The notes: generated from the letters alone by a model not told the origin. DNA of 41,317 nt from Malacoplasma sp. (GCA_021444005.1 JABUSB010000005.1:39350-80666), one strand, 5' to 3'; counted from the first letter of the stretch, positions 1 through 10,981 are shown. Made by a program: numbers and translations.

Positions 1-59
1 CAACTGGGGTTGCATTATATGTAATTCGCAGAAACAAAATCCGTAAGTTGATGAAATAA
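1..59 (+). CDS. C-terminal end of a membrane-anchored protein (partial)
   Basis: The third frame is open from the window edge to TAA at 57-59 and encodes a tail reading TGVALYVIRRNKIRKLMK. A short hydrophobic run followed by a lysine/arginine cluster is the end expected of a C-terminal membrane anchor, as in the other large surface proteins of this window. A terminator-like hairpin follows. The rest of the gene lies outside the window, so no function can be given. Confidence 0.55.
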   Translation, partial: TGVALYVIRRNKIRKLMK

Positions 60-77
60 GAATCCATTTTTATAACG

Positions 78-106
78 AAAAGCCCTATTTATGGGTTTTT
101 TGTTTT
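78..106 (+). terminator. Rho-independent terminator
   Basis: AAAAGCCC (78-85) pairs with GGGTTTTT (93-100), with one G-T pair and a 7-nt loop, and is followed by more T residues. It ends the partial gene at the left edge. Confidence 0.6.
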
Positions 107-232
107 CTTAATATTATTTATATTAATTTAGACAAGTGTAGCAACTGGTTTTAATATCTTTATTTGTTACAATTCCTAAATCAATTTGTCTTAAACAAAA
201 ACCCAAAATGATAGTATTTTTAATTTTACAAA

Positions 233-3200
233 ATGACTAAAAAAGCAATTTCATATTTAACTAAGTTTTTAGCAATGAACTTTATCCTTGTTGTGCCATT
301 AGCAACAACTAGTATTTTAATTGCTGATTTTGTCCACTCTGCTGCGATTGTAAAATCAGATAACAATGACAACAGTGGTGCTAATATAAATGATTGAAAT
401 ACGAATTCATTAGTTGTAGATTATGATAACAATTCTGATTTAAATACACCAAATGGTTATTTAACAATTAAAGATGGTGTAATTAGTTTAGTATCTTGAT
501 TTGGGAACCGAACTTGAAAATATGATTTAGCAAATTCTAATTTTTTAAAAACAATATCTGGTTTCAATCCATCATTGATCACATCTGTTCACGCTAAATA
601 CTTATCCAATTATGAAAGAGTATTAATCTTTGGAATTTACAATAATTCAACTTCATTTGTATTCCAAATTAATAATAGTGATGGAAGTGAATATTATGTA
701 AATCCAGAAATGGACAATAATACTAAAATTACTTCATCTTGCTTAATTTCAAACAGTAACAATAATGTTATTACTAATTTAAACAGCATTAGTATTGTAG
801 GACAAGATAGTGCAGTCTTACTTCCTAAAACCTTTGATGTTAGTAAAGCAAGTTTGAAAACAATTCAATTCTCACTTACAAATTATGCAAGTGTTGTTTT
901 AAATATTGATTTAAGTTTGTGAAGAACTAATAATACAAATAAAACTTATTTGAATAATAATGTTGGTGAAATCTTTAGTTTTAGTACAAATGCTTATAAT
1001 AGTGTTTCCTATCTTGGATTTAAGTCTTGACAAAAGACATCAAATTTATATTTAGTTTATGTATATTTTGTAAAATTGGTTAATAACCAATTTAGTGACT
1101 TATTAAGATACCAAGTTGCCCAAACTTCAAGTGCACCCAACTTGGACAAACTTTATGTTAAAAGCGTTACTACATTTGCAAATAATACTCCAATAAACTA
1201 TGTGAGTTGCGTTTATAATGACAATGATGTGCAATCCCAAGTTTTAGGGAATAGCAAAACCAATTCAACTACAATCAATTCTTGTTTTTACAAAGTTGAT
1301 GCAACAAACTCGAAAATTGATTTTTACTACACTAATAACCATAACTTTTTAAACTTTGATTTAATTTTAAATCCGACTAATAACCAAGTGTTTTTATTAG
1401 CTAAAAATACATCTGACGCTACAAGTTTGGCAATTTTGGATTTAACAAACAGTTCTTTGTTTACATCTGTTGCTACAAACCGCTTTACATATGATTTTAG
1501 CAACACTTTTAGCTTCACAGATTCTATCACTTCATCATCACGTTATAGTTTAAGCTTTATGCCCATCTTTGACAGCTACACAAACAACAGTTGGATGTCT
1601 GGAATTTATAGTCTTACAGTTTATAGTAATAACACTGATAATACAATTGCAAAAACTGTTGTCAAAAGATTTAGCATAAACTATACAAATAGTAAGTATA
1701 GTTTAACCACTTCTGATTTTTATGCAGCAGTGATAAACTCTTATGATGCAATTGCTTCTGATTATGCAAACTATTTACCACAAGATATCACATTAGACAT
1801 CTTTGAAAAATACATCTATTTAGTAAATCCAGATACTAATACCAAATTGAATTATGAATCATCGATTTCTTATGTCCCCAATAGTTTAACAATTGATAAC
1901 CAAAACGGAACATTAAAGGGTATTTTAAATCTAAATGTGAAAGATTGGTGGGTCAAAAACACTGGACAATCAAGCCAAACAACTGTATTTCAAGTGCCAA
2001 TTGACATCCAAAATCTTGCAACCAACAACAGCTTAGCCTTTAGTTTAGTCACATCATCTGATGTTGATGCAACTAAATTTAATAAGATTAATAATTTGAA
2101 GCAAAACTTTTATCCTTCCCAAATTGCAGCACAACAAATTTTGGATGACTTTTTGCAATTTGGTGACAAAATCAACATCACTGTTGATGACATTGCAATC
2201 AATAATAAAAATGCGAATAAAGCAATAAATGTTACCACAGATGATAACAAAGGGACATTAACGATCACGTATGATATAAAGCAAAAAGTGTCGCCTTCTG
2301 TGCAAAACATTAGTGGTACTTTCACTTTTAACAACTTTAAAAACTTAGAAGGGTTTTTACCAATCACTTTAAACAATACTGCTTTTAGTGCTCTTAAAAA
2401 ATCCAAGGCTCCTTTTCAAATTACGTTATCTGATTTAATAAGTTGTTTAAACCTAGCTTCAAGTTATGAAACTGATCCTAAATACTGAACGTGAACACCC
2501 CAATATACAGAAACTAGTAATAAAAGCGATTATATTGACCAAAACCTTAAAGGAATCTTGCAAGGGACAATATCATACAACCGTGAATTAGGGAATGTAC
2601 CCACTAATGTAAATCAAAATAATACTTTGTTAAAAATTGATCAAACAACAGGTAGTGGATTTTTAACAATTTATAATTTAATTGGTAACACGAACTCAAA
2701 TGCAATCCAATTTTTTAGTGATAATGCAACTAAAATTGCAGCATCATACACACTAAATGATGTACAGACAAACTTTACAAAAATCTTGGATAATGCAGTC
2801 AGTTTTTACAATAACTGAACCACAATTGATAACTTGAAATACCAAATTAATAGCACAAATAATAATACAATTGTGTTTAACTTATCATTCAATGATCAAA
2901 TCACAACTAACCTAAAAACCGCATCTGATACAAATTTAGTATTAGATAGTGATTGAATTAAGCAAATTAATGCGAGCAGTGATATCCTTAAATTCAATAC
3001 CAATTACGAATTTAACTATGATTTAGCAGTAATTAATTTTAATTACAATTTAAATAGTGCAAACAGCATTATTAACATTAATGATTTAGAAAGCAAAATT
3101 GATAATAACAATTATCAAAATGAATCTGCAACTAAATTTATTAGTACCTTTTTTGACGAAAACAATAACAACTACAATTCTTTCCAAAATGCAATTAATT

Positions 3201-3712
3201 TAATTGCATTACCAACCAATACTGCCGCGATTAACTACTACCAAATTAATGATATCCAAATGTTTTCCAATGATGGATTGGGTAATGTGACAATTTCATA
3301 CACTTTCTATTTTCCCAATGCTGGTGGGCTTAAAGGTAGTACAATTTCAAAAAATGTATTAATCACTGGATTTAAAACAACAAGTGCATTTAACTTTATG
3401 TGATTTAAAATTATTGTTATCATCACAGCAATCGTGTGTGCAATCATCATTCTAGTATTAACATCAATTATCATTAATAAAAAGCGCTTTAATCAACCTT
3501 TATTAAAATATGGTAAAAAAAGTAAGGCAAAAAACTTAAACTTAGCAACTGTTGACCACTTTGAAGTTAAAAATAGTCAAAATCTGAAAAGAACTTGCAA
3601 TACAATCAATAGCTATACTTTGCAAAACACCACAAAAATTGATTTAAAAACAAATCTTAAAAAATACAATAAAAAAATCAAGCACCTTAAAAAAGTTATT
3701 AAGTATAACTAA
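233..3712 (+). CDS. Large membrane-anchored surface protein (1159 aa)
   Basis: One frame runs from ATG 233 to TAA 3712 when TGA is read as Trp; several in-frame TGA codons (for example 920, 2486, 2816) would otherwise break it. The N-terminus (MTKKAISYLTKFLAMNFILV and on) has a basic start and a hydrophobic stretch at about residues 14-32, a signal peptide or uncleaved anchor. A second membrane helix lies at about residues 1057-1080, followed by a basic cytoplasmic tail, so the bulk is probably outside the cell. The ectodomain is rich in Asn, Ser and Thr. From about residue 515 it holds several weakly repeated units of the type YPSQIA...DDNKGTLTITYDI, resembling the lipoprotein-associated repeat (Lipoprotein_17-like) of mycoplasma surface proteins. 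It is a paralogue of the minus-strand protein at the right edge. I see no lipobox cysteine and no catalytic motif. The exact role is unknown. Confidence 0.8.
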
Positions 3713-3733
3713 TTTAAAATACTTGATTGAATT

Positions 3734-3764
3734 AAATAAGATCTAAATGATCTTATTTTTTTGT
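3734..3764. terminator. Bidirectional terminator between the surface protein gene and pta
   Basis: AAATAAGATC (3734-3743) and GATCTTATTT (3749-3758) form a perfect 10-bp stem with a 5-nt loop. T residues follow on the plus strand and A residues precede it, so it can serve both convergent genes. The pta stop codon lies inside the hairpin. Confidence 0.8.
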
Positions 3765-4733
3765 TTGTAAAGCAGTAACGTACGTTAATGAAACTACTTC
3801 ATCAATGTTAGCACCACGGCTTAAATCATTAATTGGTTGGTTCAACCCAATAATGATCGGACCTGTTGGATTGTATTTTCCAAGTCTTTGCATAATTTTG
3901 TAACCAATGTTACCAGCATCTAAGTTTGGGAAAATAAATAGGTTTGCTTTGTCAGTTCAAGTACAATCTGGGCATTTTTTCTTACGAATTGAATCAACTA
4001 CTGCTGCATCAAATTGCATTTCACCATACACACTAGCTTTTGGATTTTGCTTTTCATATTTTTCTTTATAAATTTGATAAGCTTTTTTCACTTTGTCCAC
4101 AGATGCACCGGCACCGCTACCACTAGTACTATAGCTTAGCATTGCAGCATTAACTTGACCATAATTGATTTTGTTAACAATAAAATCAATTGAATTATCA
4201 GTTAACATTGCCAACTCTTCTGCAGTTGGGTCTAGCATTAATCCAATGTCAGTTGCAAAGAATGTATCATCATCTTTTTCAAAAATCATAATACTGTTAA
4301 CTACTTTTTCTGGTTTTGCTTTAATTACTTGTAGTGCTGCTCTTAAAGTGTCTTTTGTAGTGTATTCAATTCCACAAACACCACCCCAATTTTCATTATT
4401 CTTTACCAAAATTGAGCATAAATAATTTGATTGTTGCACTAGTTTTCTAGCCTCTTCTAGTGTTAATCCCTTGTTTTTTCTAAGCTCATATAAAAAATTA
4501 GCATTCTTTTCAATATCAGTTTCAGCAATCACAATAGTTTTTATATTTAATGCATTATCAAATTGGGCTTTTTCTGCATTGTTATTAAAAATTAAAACGG
4601 GTTCTACAATGTTTTCTTTTTTAATAACATTTGCAGCTTCTTGGATTGTTTTGTTATAACCTTCAGCAAATACAATTGTTGGTTTGTAGTTTAAACTTTT
4701 TAAATTATTTTTAATACTTTCAATTACTTTCAT
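3753..4733 (-). CDS. pta: Phosphate acetyltransferase (phosphotransacetylase)
   Basis: It interconverts acetyl-CoA and acetyl phosphate in the cytoplasm; with acetate kinase this gives ATP from acetyl-CoA, a main energy route in fermenting mollicutes. The protein is 326 aa, the usual length of the short Pta form. The C-terminal region carries the family pattern FIFPNLDAGNIGYKIMQRLG, then GPIIIGLNQPINDLSRG; the middle has STSGSGAGASVDKVKKA. One TGA codon at 3957-3959 (Trp in a WTDKANLF context) would falsely truncate the protein by about 68 residues. The start at 4733 is supported by AGGAG a few bases upstream. The unknown gene at 4769-5422 lies 35 nt upstream on the same strand, so the two are probably cotranscribed. 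No acetate kinase gene is seen in the window. Confidence 0.95.
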
Positions 4734-4768
4734 TTTGATTCTCCTAAATTAAAGATTGATTAAATTGT

Positions 4769-5422
4769 TTATTTCACTTCTTCAACTTCTGGTAAATTTA
4801 AATAACTTTGTAAAATTTTAGAAGTGACTTGAATAATGTGTTTTGAATAGTGGTTACTAGCAACTTTAGAGCTAATAAATTTAATAGCTGCTAAAAACAA
4901 TGCATTAACCATTTGTTCACTTGGCAAGATTTTAATAATTGAGACTGTATTCGTTTCATCTTGCCTAAACGTATCACACACTGGGCCATAAAACGCAGTA
5001 CTGACTGCACAAAAATACTCTTGTAAATTATCTTTATTTTTCTTTACTGTTTGACCAAGTTTTTTATTTGTAAATTCAATAAATTTTTTCCAGCTAAAAT
5101 CATACAAATCATTTTGCTTGATGATGTAGTTTTTCATTATGTATTTTTCATTCACTTTTTTAATTAAGGTTTCAATTTCTTTTTCGCTTAATTTCTTTTT
5201 GCTCATATCAAACCAAAAATTTAAACTCATTCCCAAATCAGTTGGTTTGTTATTAGTTTCAATAATTCAATTAGTTAAGTCATACCAAAATTCATAAATT
5301 TTGCTAACATATTGATCTATATTTGAATCATTTTCACTACTAAAACAAGCAATAGTTTTGGATTTACCAGTATAATCATTTAATTCTGGTCAGATTAAAC
5401 AATCAATTTTATTTTCCTTCAT
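4769..5422 (-). CDS. Conserved hypothetical protein (217 aa), upstream of pta
   Basis: The frame opens with ATG at 5422 behind a strong GGAGGAG ribosome site (5424-5430) and begins MKENKIDCLIWPELNDYTG; two early TGA codons are read as Trp. The short version starting at an internal Met near 5236 is rejected because the upstream part is open and has the better ribosome site. No membrane segment or signal peptide is visible. The centre is lysine-rich (MSKKKLSEKEIETLIKK), and a later stretch reads EYFCAVSTAFYGPVCDTFRQ. I do not recognise the family. Its position 35 nt ahead of pta suggests joint transcription but does not establish a role. Confidence 0.75.
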
Positions 5423-5445
5423 ACTCCTCCTTAATTAATATAAAA

Positions 5446-5451
5446 ATTATA
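5446..5451 (-). promoter_or_regulatory. -10 element for the unknown gene-pta operon
   Basis: The minus strand reads TATAAT here, about 24 nt before the ATG at 5422, leaving a short leader that carries the GGAGGAG site. No convincing -35 hexamer is seen, which is common in mollicutes. Confidence 0.5.
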
Positions 5452-5591
5452 ATCTTTTAACTCTAAATTAATTTAAAAATAAATTTAGTAGATTAATTCA
5501 CAGAAACACATAAATAAGTTTCAAAAAAGAATAAATAACTATAAACTTTTTCTTTACCCGGAAATTTTTAGTGAACCAAATGTAGTGTCTT

Positions 5592-5621
5592 TTGTTTTTA
5601 GTATAATAAATATACTATTAT
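5592..5621 (+). promoter_or_regulatory. Putative promoter of the first cysteine peptidase gene
   Basis: TTGTTT (5592-5597) and TATTAT (5616-5621) are 18 nt apart, about 18 nt before the ATG. An overlapping TATAAT (5602-5607) lies in a small inverted repeat, TAGTATA (5600-5606) with TATACTA (5611-5617), so the exact -10 is uncertain. No clear ribosome site follows. Confidence 0.4.
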
Positions 5622-5639
5622 AGGTATTATTGGATATTT

Positions 5640-8600
5640 ATGAAAAAAGTACATAAAAACTATTTTAAGTGAATTGGATTAACATCAATTTCTTCACTTT
5701 GTGCACTATCTGTTTTTGGGTTTAGTGAAAACTATGAAGAAAAGCATTTTGTTTTAAAAGACCAAAAACTACAAAGTAATAATCAAACAACAAATACTAA
5801 ATTAAGTGATGCACAACGCTTGGATTTAATGAAGTATTATTTTAGAAACAATACTTACAATATGGGATACAACTTTTTGGGGTCTTGTACCACAATTGCG
5901 TTCTCAATGATTTTGACATATTATGATACTTTTTTAAATGATGACTTAATCCCAGAGCAATTTGATGTACCAGCTTATACTACATCTGATGATAATTTCT
6001 TCCCATACTCACCCGGATCTTATAATGATGAACAAATTTTAAAGGGTAAGTTTAGTAATGTTTATGAATATCTAGCTGCACTAAAGCAATTAGAGTCTTT
6101 TGATCTACAAGCTAAGATAATTTCAATTGCAGATCACTTTAATTATTTAAAACTAAATAATTTAGGACCAGCATTGCAATCTTACCAAGCAATTAAATCA
6201 ATTCGTTTGTTTTTGGAAAATTATGCAAAAACAAATTACCAATTGAATTTCACAGAAATTTGACCATCAAGTGGTGACTGACAAAAACCAATTCGTGATT
6301 ATATTGATAAAGGAATTCCGGTATGGGTTGCAGTTCGAAAGGATAACTTTGCCCACGCAGTAGTGGCATATGATTATGATAAAGACGGAAATGTGATCTT
6401 TAATTTTGGTTATGCTGGGCAAGATGCTGCTAGAAAACTAGATGGTTTCCAAATTTATGAAGCATATGCAGTTGATCTTAAAGCAGATTATAAAATGTCT
6501 GATAACTTCCAAAAAGTGACAATTAATAAAGATGGTGCAATCACAGCAGCTAGTGTGGTAACACCACAAGAGATTTATGATTCATTAAAAAATACAACAA
6601 AACCAAAAGCTGACAAAATCACTTATAACATTTCCCGAAATGACACATATAACGGATCAAGTTATACCTATGATGATGCGATTAATGATTTTAAATTCAA
6701 AGCATCAGATGTTAATCAAAACAACTTCCTAGAATTCAAATATGATGCAAACAAATATGAAGCAAAGGTTAGCAAAGATGATGTGGAACAAACTTTAAAC
6801 AGTTCATTTAAAACATCAACTTCTGGGACTTTGTGATTCCATACAAGTTTGCAAAATACTGGATTGTGAAAAGTAAAACTAGTTGATAAAACAAATTCTA
6901 ATAACTTTTCAACATATAGTTTTTACTTTGCAAAAGATGGTCCTCAATTTGTTTTTAAACAAGATTTGTTACCAATCAAAATTGATTGCAGTGATAAAGA
7001 TGTCAAAAAATTTCAATACAGTTATGAACGTAATGGTTATTTCTATGACTTTGACCCATCATGACTTTTTGTAAAACCGGGAATCATTACGGTTAAAGCA
7101 ATTGGTACTTCTGGGATTCAAGATGTTAAAGAATATACACTAACTAACAATTCTGCTTTTGAATTCCAATTTGATGATACTTCTAACATTTTCTTAAAAC
7201 CTTATATGAACCAAGCATTTTCAATTGTGAATAAAAACAATAATACAAATGCGAAACTTTCAGTTAAAAAAGATGGTGTTGAAATTTGTAAGGATAACAA
7301 AAAAGCAACAATTAATGCAAATGGTAAATACGAAATTAATTTAAGTGATGCTGGGAAAACTTTTAAATACAATTTTGAATTTAAAAAAGAGGATTTAAAA
7401 GGATATGAAACCAGCATTAGTGAGAATGCTAGTATCAAATCTGGCAAAATTGTTGCTAACAATGATTTAACAATTAGTGTTAAGAAAGACAACACAAATG
7501 ATTTTATAGTTGGTTCTAAATCAGTTGATAATAACAAAATTCAATACAACTTCTTCCAAAGTGGCAAATATGTTGTAACCGTTGCTGATAAGTTTAACAA
7601 CACTAAGCAATTAAGTTTTACTGTTAAACCATACTCTTATGAAGATGAGTATGAAGATGAAGATACTCAACCAGTTATCAACAATACAAATTCTAGTAAT
7701 TCTGGACAAAACAATTTTGACTCAAACACAGACTACACAACTGACTTAATGTATTACTCACAACGTTTTTTCCCAGTTGCACGTGATAACATTGACCTTA
7801 ATTTGGATAACGTAAATATCAATAATGTTGAAAACTATATGATGGATTACCCAACATATAGTAATGTTTTAACAATTCAATGTACTCTAAAAGAAGTTAG
7901 TGTTAATAAATCTGACAATAGTGTAACCTTAAAATATGAATTCAAAAAAGGAAATTCGGTTTATGTACAAATATATTTAGTATCTGATTTCTCAAAAACT
8001 GAAGTACAAGAAATTAATACTATAATCAATCCTGTTGCTAACCAAGATTTTAATCATCAAGTACAACAAGAAACAAATAATAGTAAACCTGTTGAAACAA
8101 ACAAAGACAATAGTCCAAAACCAGTTGAAACAAAAACTGAAACAAAACCAAATACTGATGCAAATAAGGATCAAAACAAAACAGATATATCAAATACAGA
8201 TACTGCAAATGCACAAGAAAACAATAATGTAAAAACTAAAGCTGATACTTTAGATACATTAATTCAAAATGATTTTAAAATTCAACCAATTGCCAAAGCA
8301 GATTCGCAAGCAAATGAAAGTGTTAATAGCATTACAAAAGACAATTTAAACCTTTTCTTTAACTTCACATCAGATTCAAATTCACAAATTAAATTTACAA
8401 TTTCAGATGTAAAACAAGATGATAAAGGCAATATTGTCATTACAGTTGACTTTAGTTTGTCAAATGATCCAACAGTTACTAAAATGCAACAATACCAATT
8501 TGCTGCATCAAGCTTTTCAAACCAAAACAATAATGCTGACAACAACAACAACAATAGTTTAGCAATTGGAATTGGTGTCGGAGTTGGTGTTAGTGCTTTT

Positions 8601-8672
8601 GTTATCATTGTTGCAGCAGTTTCATTTCTAATTTATAAGAAGAGAAAAATGCAATTTAGCAAACACAATTAG
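5640..8672 (+). CDS. Surface-anchored C39-like cysteine peptidase (1010 aa)
   Basis: The N-terminus (residues 1-27) is a basic plus hydrophobic signal or anchor. Residues about 60-260 form a papain/C39-like peptidase domain: the catalytic Cys is in GSCTTIAFSMILTYYDT (Cys83), His in HAVVAYDYD (His239), and a likely third polar residue is Asn255 in FNFGY. The pattern matches the putative cysteine peptidases of Mollicutes, from family knowledge. About residues 300-680 look like beta-rich extracellular modules. A Pro/Thr/Lys/Asn-rich linker follows (about 810-875), and a C-terminal membrane helix (about residues 980-1000) ends in a basic YKKRKMQFSKHN tail. The gene spans several TGA=Trp codons. 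A paralogue with the same spacing of Cys, His and Asn is at 32502-35264. The substrate is unknown; an external host protein is a guess. The gene converges with the acetyltransferase gene, 7 nt apart. Confidence 0.82.
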
Positions 8673-8679
8673 TTAATGA

Positions 8680-9513
8680 TTACCAAATATCATTACTAAA
8701 AATTGATTGATTTTCATTATTTAAAAACTTGCTATTATAAACTTTGGTTATAATAGCATTTTTTTGTGTGCTTTTAAAAAAACGTTTATCCAATTCAATA
8801 TAGCTTCTAATTTTAGTATCAAGCGGTAAAAGTGAAACCAAATAAATAAAATCTTTTAAATTTAAATACGCATATTCAATGATTTCTTTTTCATCTTCCC
8901 AATAAATTAAGTAAGAATTGTTTAAACACATTATTTTTGCATTTACCAATTGGTGTAGCTTTAAATACTTCTTATTTTCTTTAGAAGTTTTGTAATAAAA
9001 GTTTTTGATTTTGTTAACTTTGATAAACTGGTTATAAATCCAATTAATTTTGTCATAATTGATTTTATGATCAACCTCTATTGGTTTTAGAAATTGGTCC
9101 TTTTTTAAAGCGTAGTAATTTATTTCAAAACAACTTTTAAAATCAATGTGCTTGTATATGTTTCAATCATTTGCTTGAATAAAGATTAATTGCGAATTTA
9201 ATTGCATTTGGTTGATGAATTTTAAAAGGTTAGTGGTCATTATTTTTTGGTGTTGGTAATTTGGATCCACACTTACCCCATAGATTAAATACCCTTTTAA
9301 ATTTTGGTTATTAAAACGCACTCTTTTTTCAAGAAAAAAGCAATTCATTACTAAATAATTGTTATCAACAACTCCAAAATAAAAATCCTTTTTTGGATTA
9401 AAATAACTATTAAAAAAAGCATTGCAAAAAGAAGGGGGATCATCGAAAGAGCTTTGGTATAAATCCATCACTTTTTGGATTCCAATGCTGTTAATATCAC
9501 TAATTATTTTCAT
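8680..9513 (-). CDS. GNAT-family N-acetyltransferase (277 aa)
   Basis: Residues about 1-120 resemble the GNAT fold: an acceptor-side start MKIISDINSIGIQKVMDLYQ, then YGVSVDPNYQHQKIMTTNLL, which matches motif A (a beta strand, the acetyl-CoA pyrophosphate-binding turn Q/R-x-x-G/H, and a helix), although the usual glycine is not kept. The C-terminal 150 residues are Asn/Lys-rich and not recognised; the overall layout recalls two-part acetyltransferases such as the Eis type, but it is shorter. A TGA=Trp codon at 9163-9165 joins the two halves. The ATG at 9513 follows the stop of the WG-repeat gene (9515-9517) by one nucleotide, so the two form an operon. A small inverted repeat, TAATGAT/ATCATTA at about 8674-8695, overlaps the stop region. 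The substrate is unknown. Confidence 0.65.
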
Positions 9514-9514
9514 T

Positions 9515-10426
9515 TTAAAATGGGCTTTCTTTTATCTTTTTATCACTAATTATAAAATAACAGTATTTGTTATTTTTAATCCCAAATAAATAATCGTGTT
9601 CAATTCACAAGATTTTATCAAAGATGTTACCCACTAATTTATGACCCTTTTTGTTAATAAGGCCAAATTTAGTGTCTTTTTCAAAAATAGCAACCCCATT
9701 CTTAAAGTTGTCTAAAAAACTAAAGTTTTTGTAAAACAAAACTTCAAAGAAATCATTCATCACCCCAAATTTGTGATTTTTTTTAAACACAATGACATCA
9801 TCACAAAAAGCATCATTAAAAAGATATTGGTTATCTAATGTTTCTAAATATTTACTATTGTGTAAGTCAATAAAAAAAGTTTGACTATTGTTTTCTGTTT
9901 TGAATAAAAAAGATCCGTTTTGATAAATTTTGTCATACTGAAAATCAACTATAATTCTTCCTTTTTTATTAACGATGCCCCACTTTTTGTTTTGGCAAAC
10001 GCTTGCAAATTGGTCGATAAAAATAGTTGCATTTTCAAATTGATTATCAAATAGTTTTTCAAGTTTTAAATTGAGATAAAAATACTTATTGTTGTGTTTT
10101 ACTAGCAAAATTTCGTCATTAAAATCCACAAATTGATAAGGAATTTTGCTAACCTTTTTAGAATTATGCAAAACTAAATAAGATTCATTTTGGTTTTGTA
10201 CTACTGAATATTTAGGGTTATAAAACAAGATATTATCAAATTGATTTGGCAACACTAAATTGTTTTTATTATCAATTCAATTCCATTTATTGTCTTTTTT
10301 AACTCAAGCAAAATTATCATTCATTTCTCTAACTTCTTGAAATTGGGCTTCAATAATGATTTGGTTTTTGTTATTATAAAACCCAAACAAATTGTTTTTT
10401 TCATAGATAAATGCTTGTTTTGCCAT
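9515..10426 (-). CDS. WG-repeat (beta-repeat) protein (303 aa)
   Basis: The frame begins MAKQAFIYEKNNLFGFYNNK at ATG 10426 and contains at least five short units of the WG-repeat kind: aromatic-Gly, then hydrophobic, Asn/Asp-Lys-x-Gly, and a following strand. The clearest are KKWGIVNKKGRIIVDFQYDK, KFGLINKKGHKLVGNIFDKI, KWNWIDNKNNLVLPNQFDNI and KHKFGVMNDFFEVLF. Such repeats usually build all-beta scaffolds and often mediate binding. There is no signal peptide or membrane helix, so it is probably cytoplasmic. Three TGA=Trp codons lie in the frame. No good ribosome site precedes the ATG. It is translated just ahead of the acetyltransferase, which may modify or bind the same partner (inference). 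Confidence 0.75.
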
Positions 10427-10487
10427 AAAAAAATGTGACGAAGTTTAGAAATAAAACATAAACTTATAAAAAGAGTTTTTAATATTA

Positions 10488-10493
10488 TATAAT
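10488..10493 (+). promoter_or_regulatory. -10 element of the tRNA cluster (region shared with the divergent WG-repeat gene)
   Basis: TATAAT lies 24 nt before the first tRNA. The surrounding ATTATATAAT is nearly palindromic, so the same spot also offers a -10 to the minus strand for the gene ending at 9515. A weak TTATAA lies 18 nt upstream. Confidence 0.55.
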
Positions 10494-10516
10494 AAATAAG
10501 TGTTTTTTTAATAATT

Positions 10517-10591
10517 GGTGCCTTAGCCAAGCGGTAAGGTCAGGAGCTGCAACCTCCTTATTCGACAGTTCGAATCTGTCAGGCACCTCCA
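10517..10591 (+). tRNA. tRNA-Cys (GCA)
   Basis: The acceptor stem GGTGCCT pairs with AGGCACC, and the discriminator T and CCA are encoded. The anticodon loop CTGCAAC gives anticodon GCA. The T arm has GTTCGAATC. It is the first gene of a nine-tRNA cluster. Confidence 0.95.
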
Positions 10592-10595
10592 AAAT

Positions 10596-10672
10596 GCACC
10601 CTTAGCTCAATTGGATAGAGCGTCTGGCTACGGACCAGAAGGTTAAGGGTTCGACTCCTTTAGGGTGCGCCA
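10596..10672 (+). tRNA. tRNA-Arg (ACG)
   Basis: The acceptor stem GCACCCT pairs with AGGGTGC, followed by G and an encoded CCA. The anticodon loop CTACGGA gives ACG, whose A34 would be modified to inosine to read CGN codons. Confidence 0.95.
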
Positions 10673-10686
10673 TTAAAAAATACTTT

Positions 10687-10711
10687 AAAAAGAGATTATT
10701 TCTCTTTTTTT
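10687..10711 (+). terminator. Terminator-like hairpin inside the tRNA cluster
   Basis: AAAAGAGA (10688-10695) and TCTCTTTT (10701-10708) form an 8-bp stem and run into T residues. It lies between tRNA-Arg and tRNA-Pro. It may partly stop transcription or mark a processing point. Confidence 0.5.
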
Positions 10712-10714
10712 ACT

Positions 10715-10791
10715 CGGGATGTAGCTTAGCTTGGTAGAGCACTTGGTTTGGGACCAAGGGGTCGCAGGTTCGAATCCTGTCATCCCGACCA
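10715..10791 (+). tRNA. tRNA-Pro (TGG)
   Basis: The acceptor stem CGGGATG pairs with CATCCCG, then A and CCA. The anticodon loop TTTGGGA gives TGG. In the usual Bacillus/Mollicutes order a tRNA-Ala would follow; it is missing here. Confidence 0.95.
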
Positions 10792-10795
10792 TTTT

Positions 10796-10871
10796 GGCAG
10801 AGTATCTCAGCGGTTAGAGAACTCGGCTCATACCCGAGGTGTCGAGAGTTCGAATCTCTCCTCTGTCACCA
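10796..10871 (+). tRNA. tRNA-Met (CAT), elongator
   Basis: The acceptor stem GGCAGAG pairs with CTCTGTC, with CCA encoded. The anticodon loop CTCATAC sits on a CTCGG/CCGAG stem. It is assigned elongator because the 1-72 pair is intact and because of its place in the conserved order Met-Ile-Ser-fMet. Confidence 0.85.
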
Positions 10872-10873
10872 AA

Positions 10874-10950
10874 GGAGCTATAGCTCAACTGGTTAGAGCC
10901 CCCGACTCATAATCGGTAGGTTACAGGTTCAAGTCCTGTTAGCTCCACCA
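10874..10950 (+). tRNA. tRNA-Ile2 (CAT, lysidine-modified)
   Basis: The acceptor stem GGAGCTA pairs with TAGCTCC, with CCA encoded. The anticodon is CAT; its position second in the Met-Ile-Ser-fMet order suggests the isoleucine tRNA that reads ATA after TilS modification. The outermost anticodon-stem pair is a C-T mismatch. Assignment as Ile rather than Met is by synteny. Confidence 0.75.
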
Positions 10951-10981
10951 TTTATAATAAAAATAAATTTTTATGCTAAAA

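Noticed and set aside
3957-4733. Phosphotransacetylase truncated at 258 residues
   Set aside because: The break is a TGA codon; reading through as Trp restores the conserved C-terminus. The same applies to PlsX, TopA, RecA, RuvB-adjacent ArdC-like and exporter genes.
5640-5720. Lipoprotein signal in the first cysteine peptidase (Cys in SSLCALS)
   Set aside because: The residues before Cys do not fit a normal lipobox (Leu directly before Cys), and the paralogue has no Cys there; a plain signal or anchor is safer.
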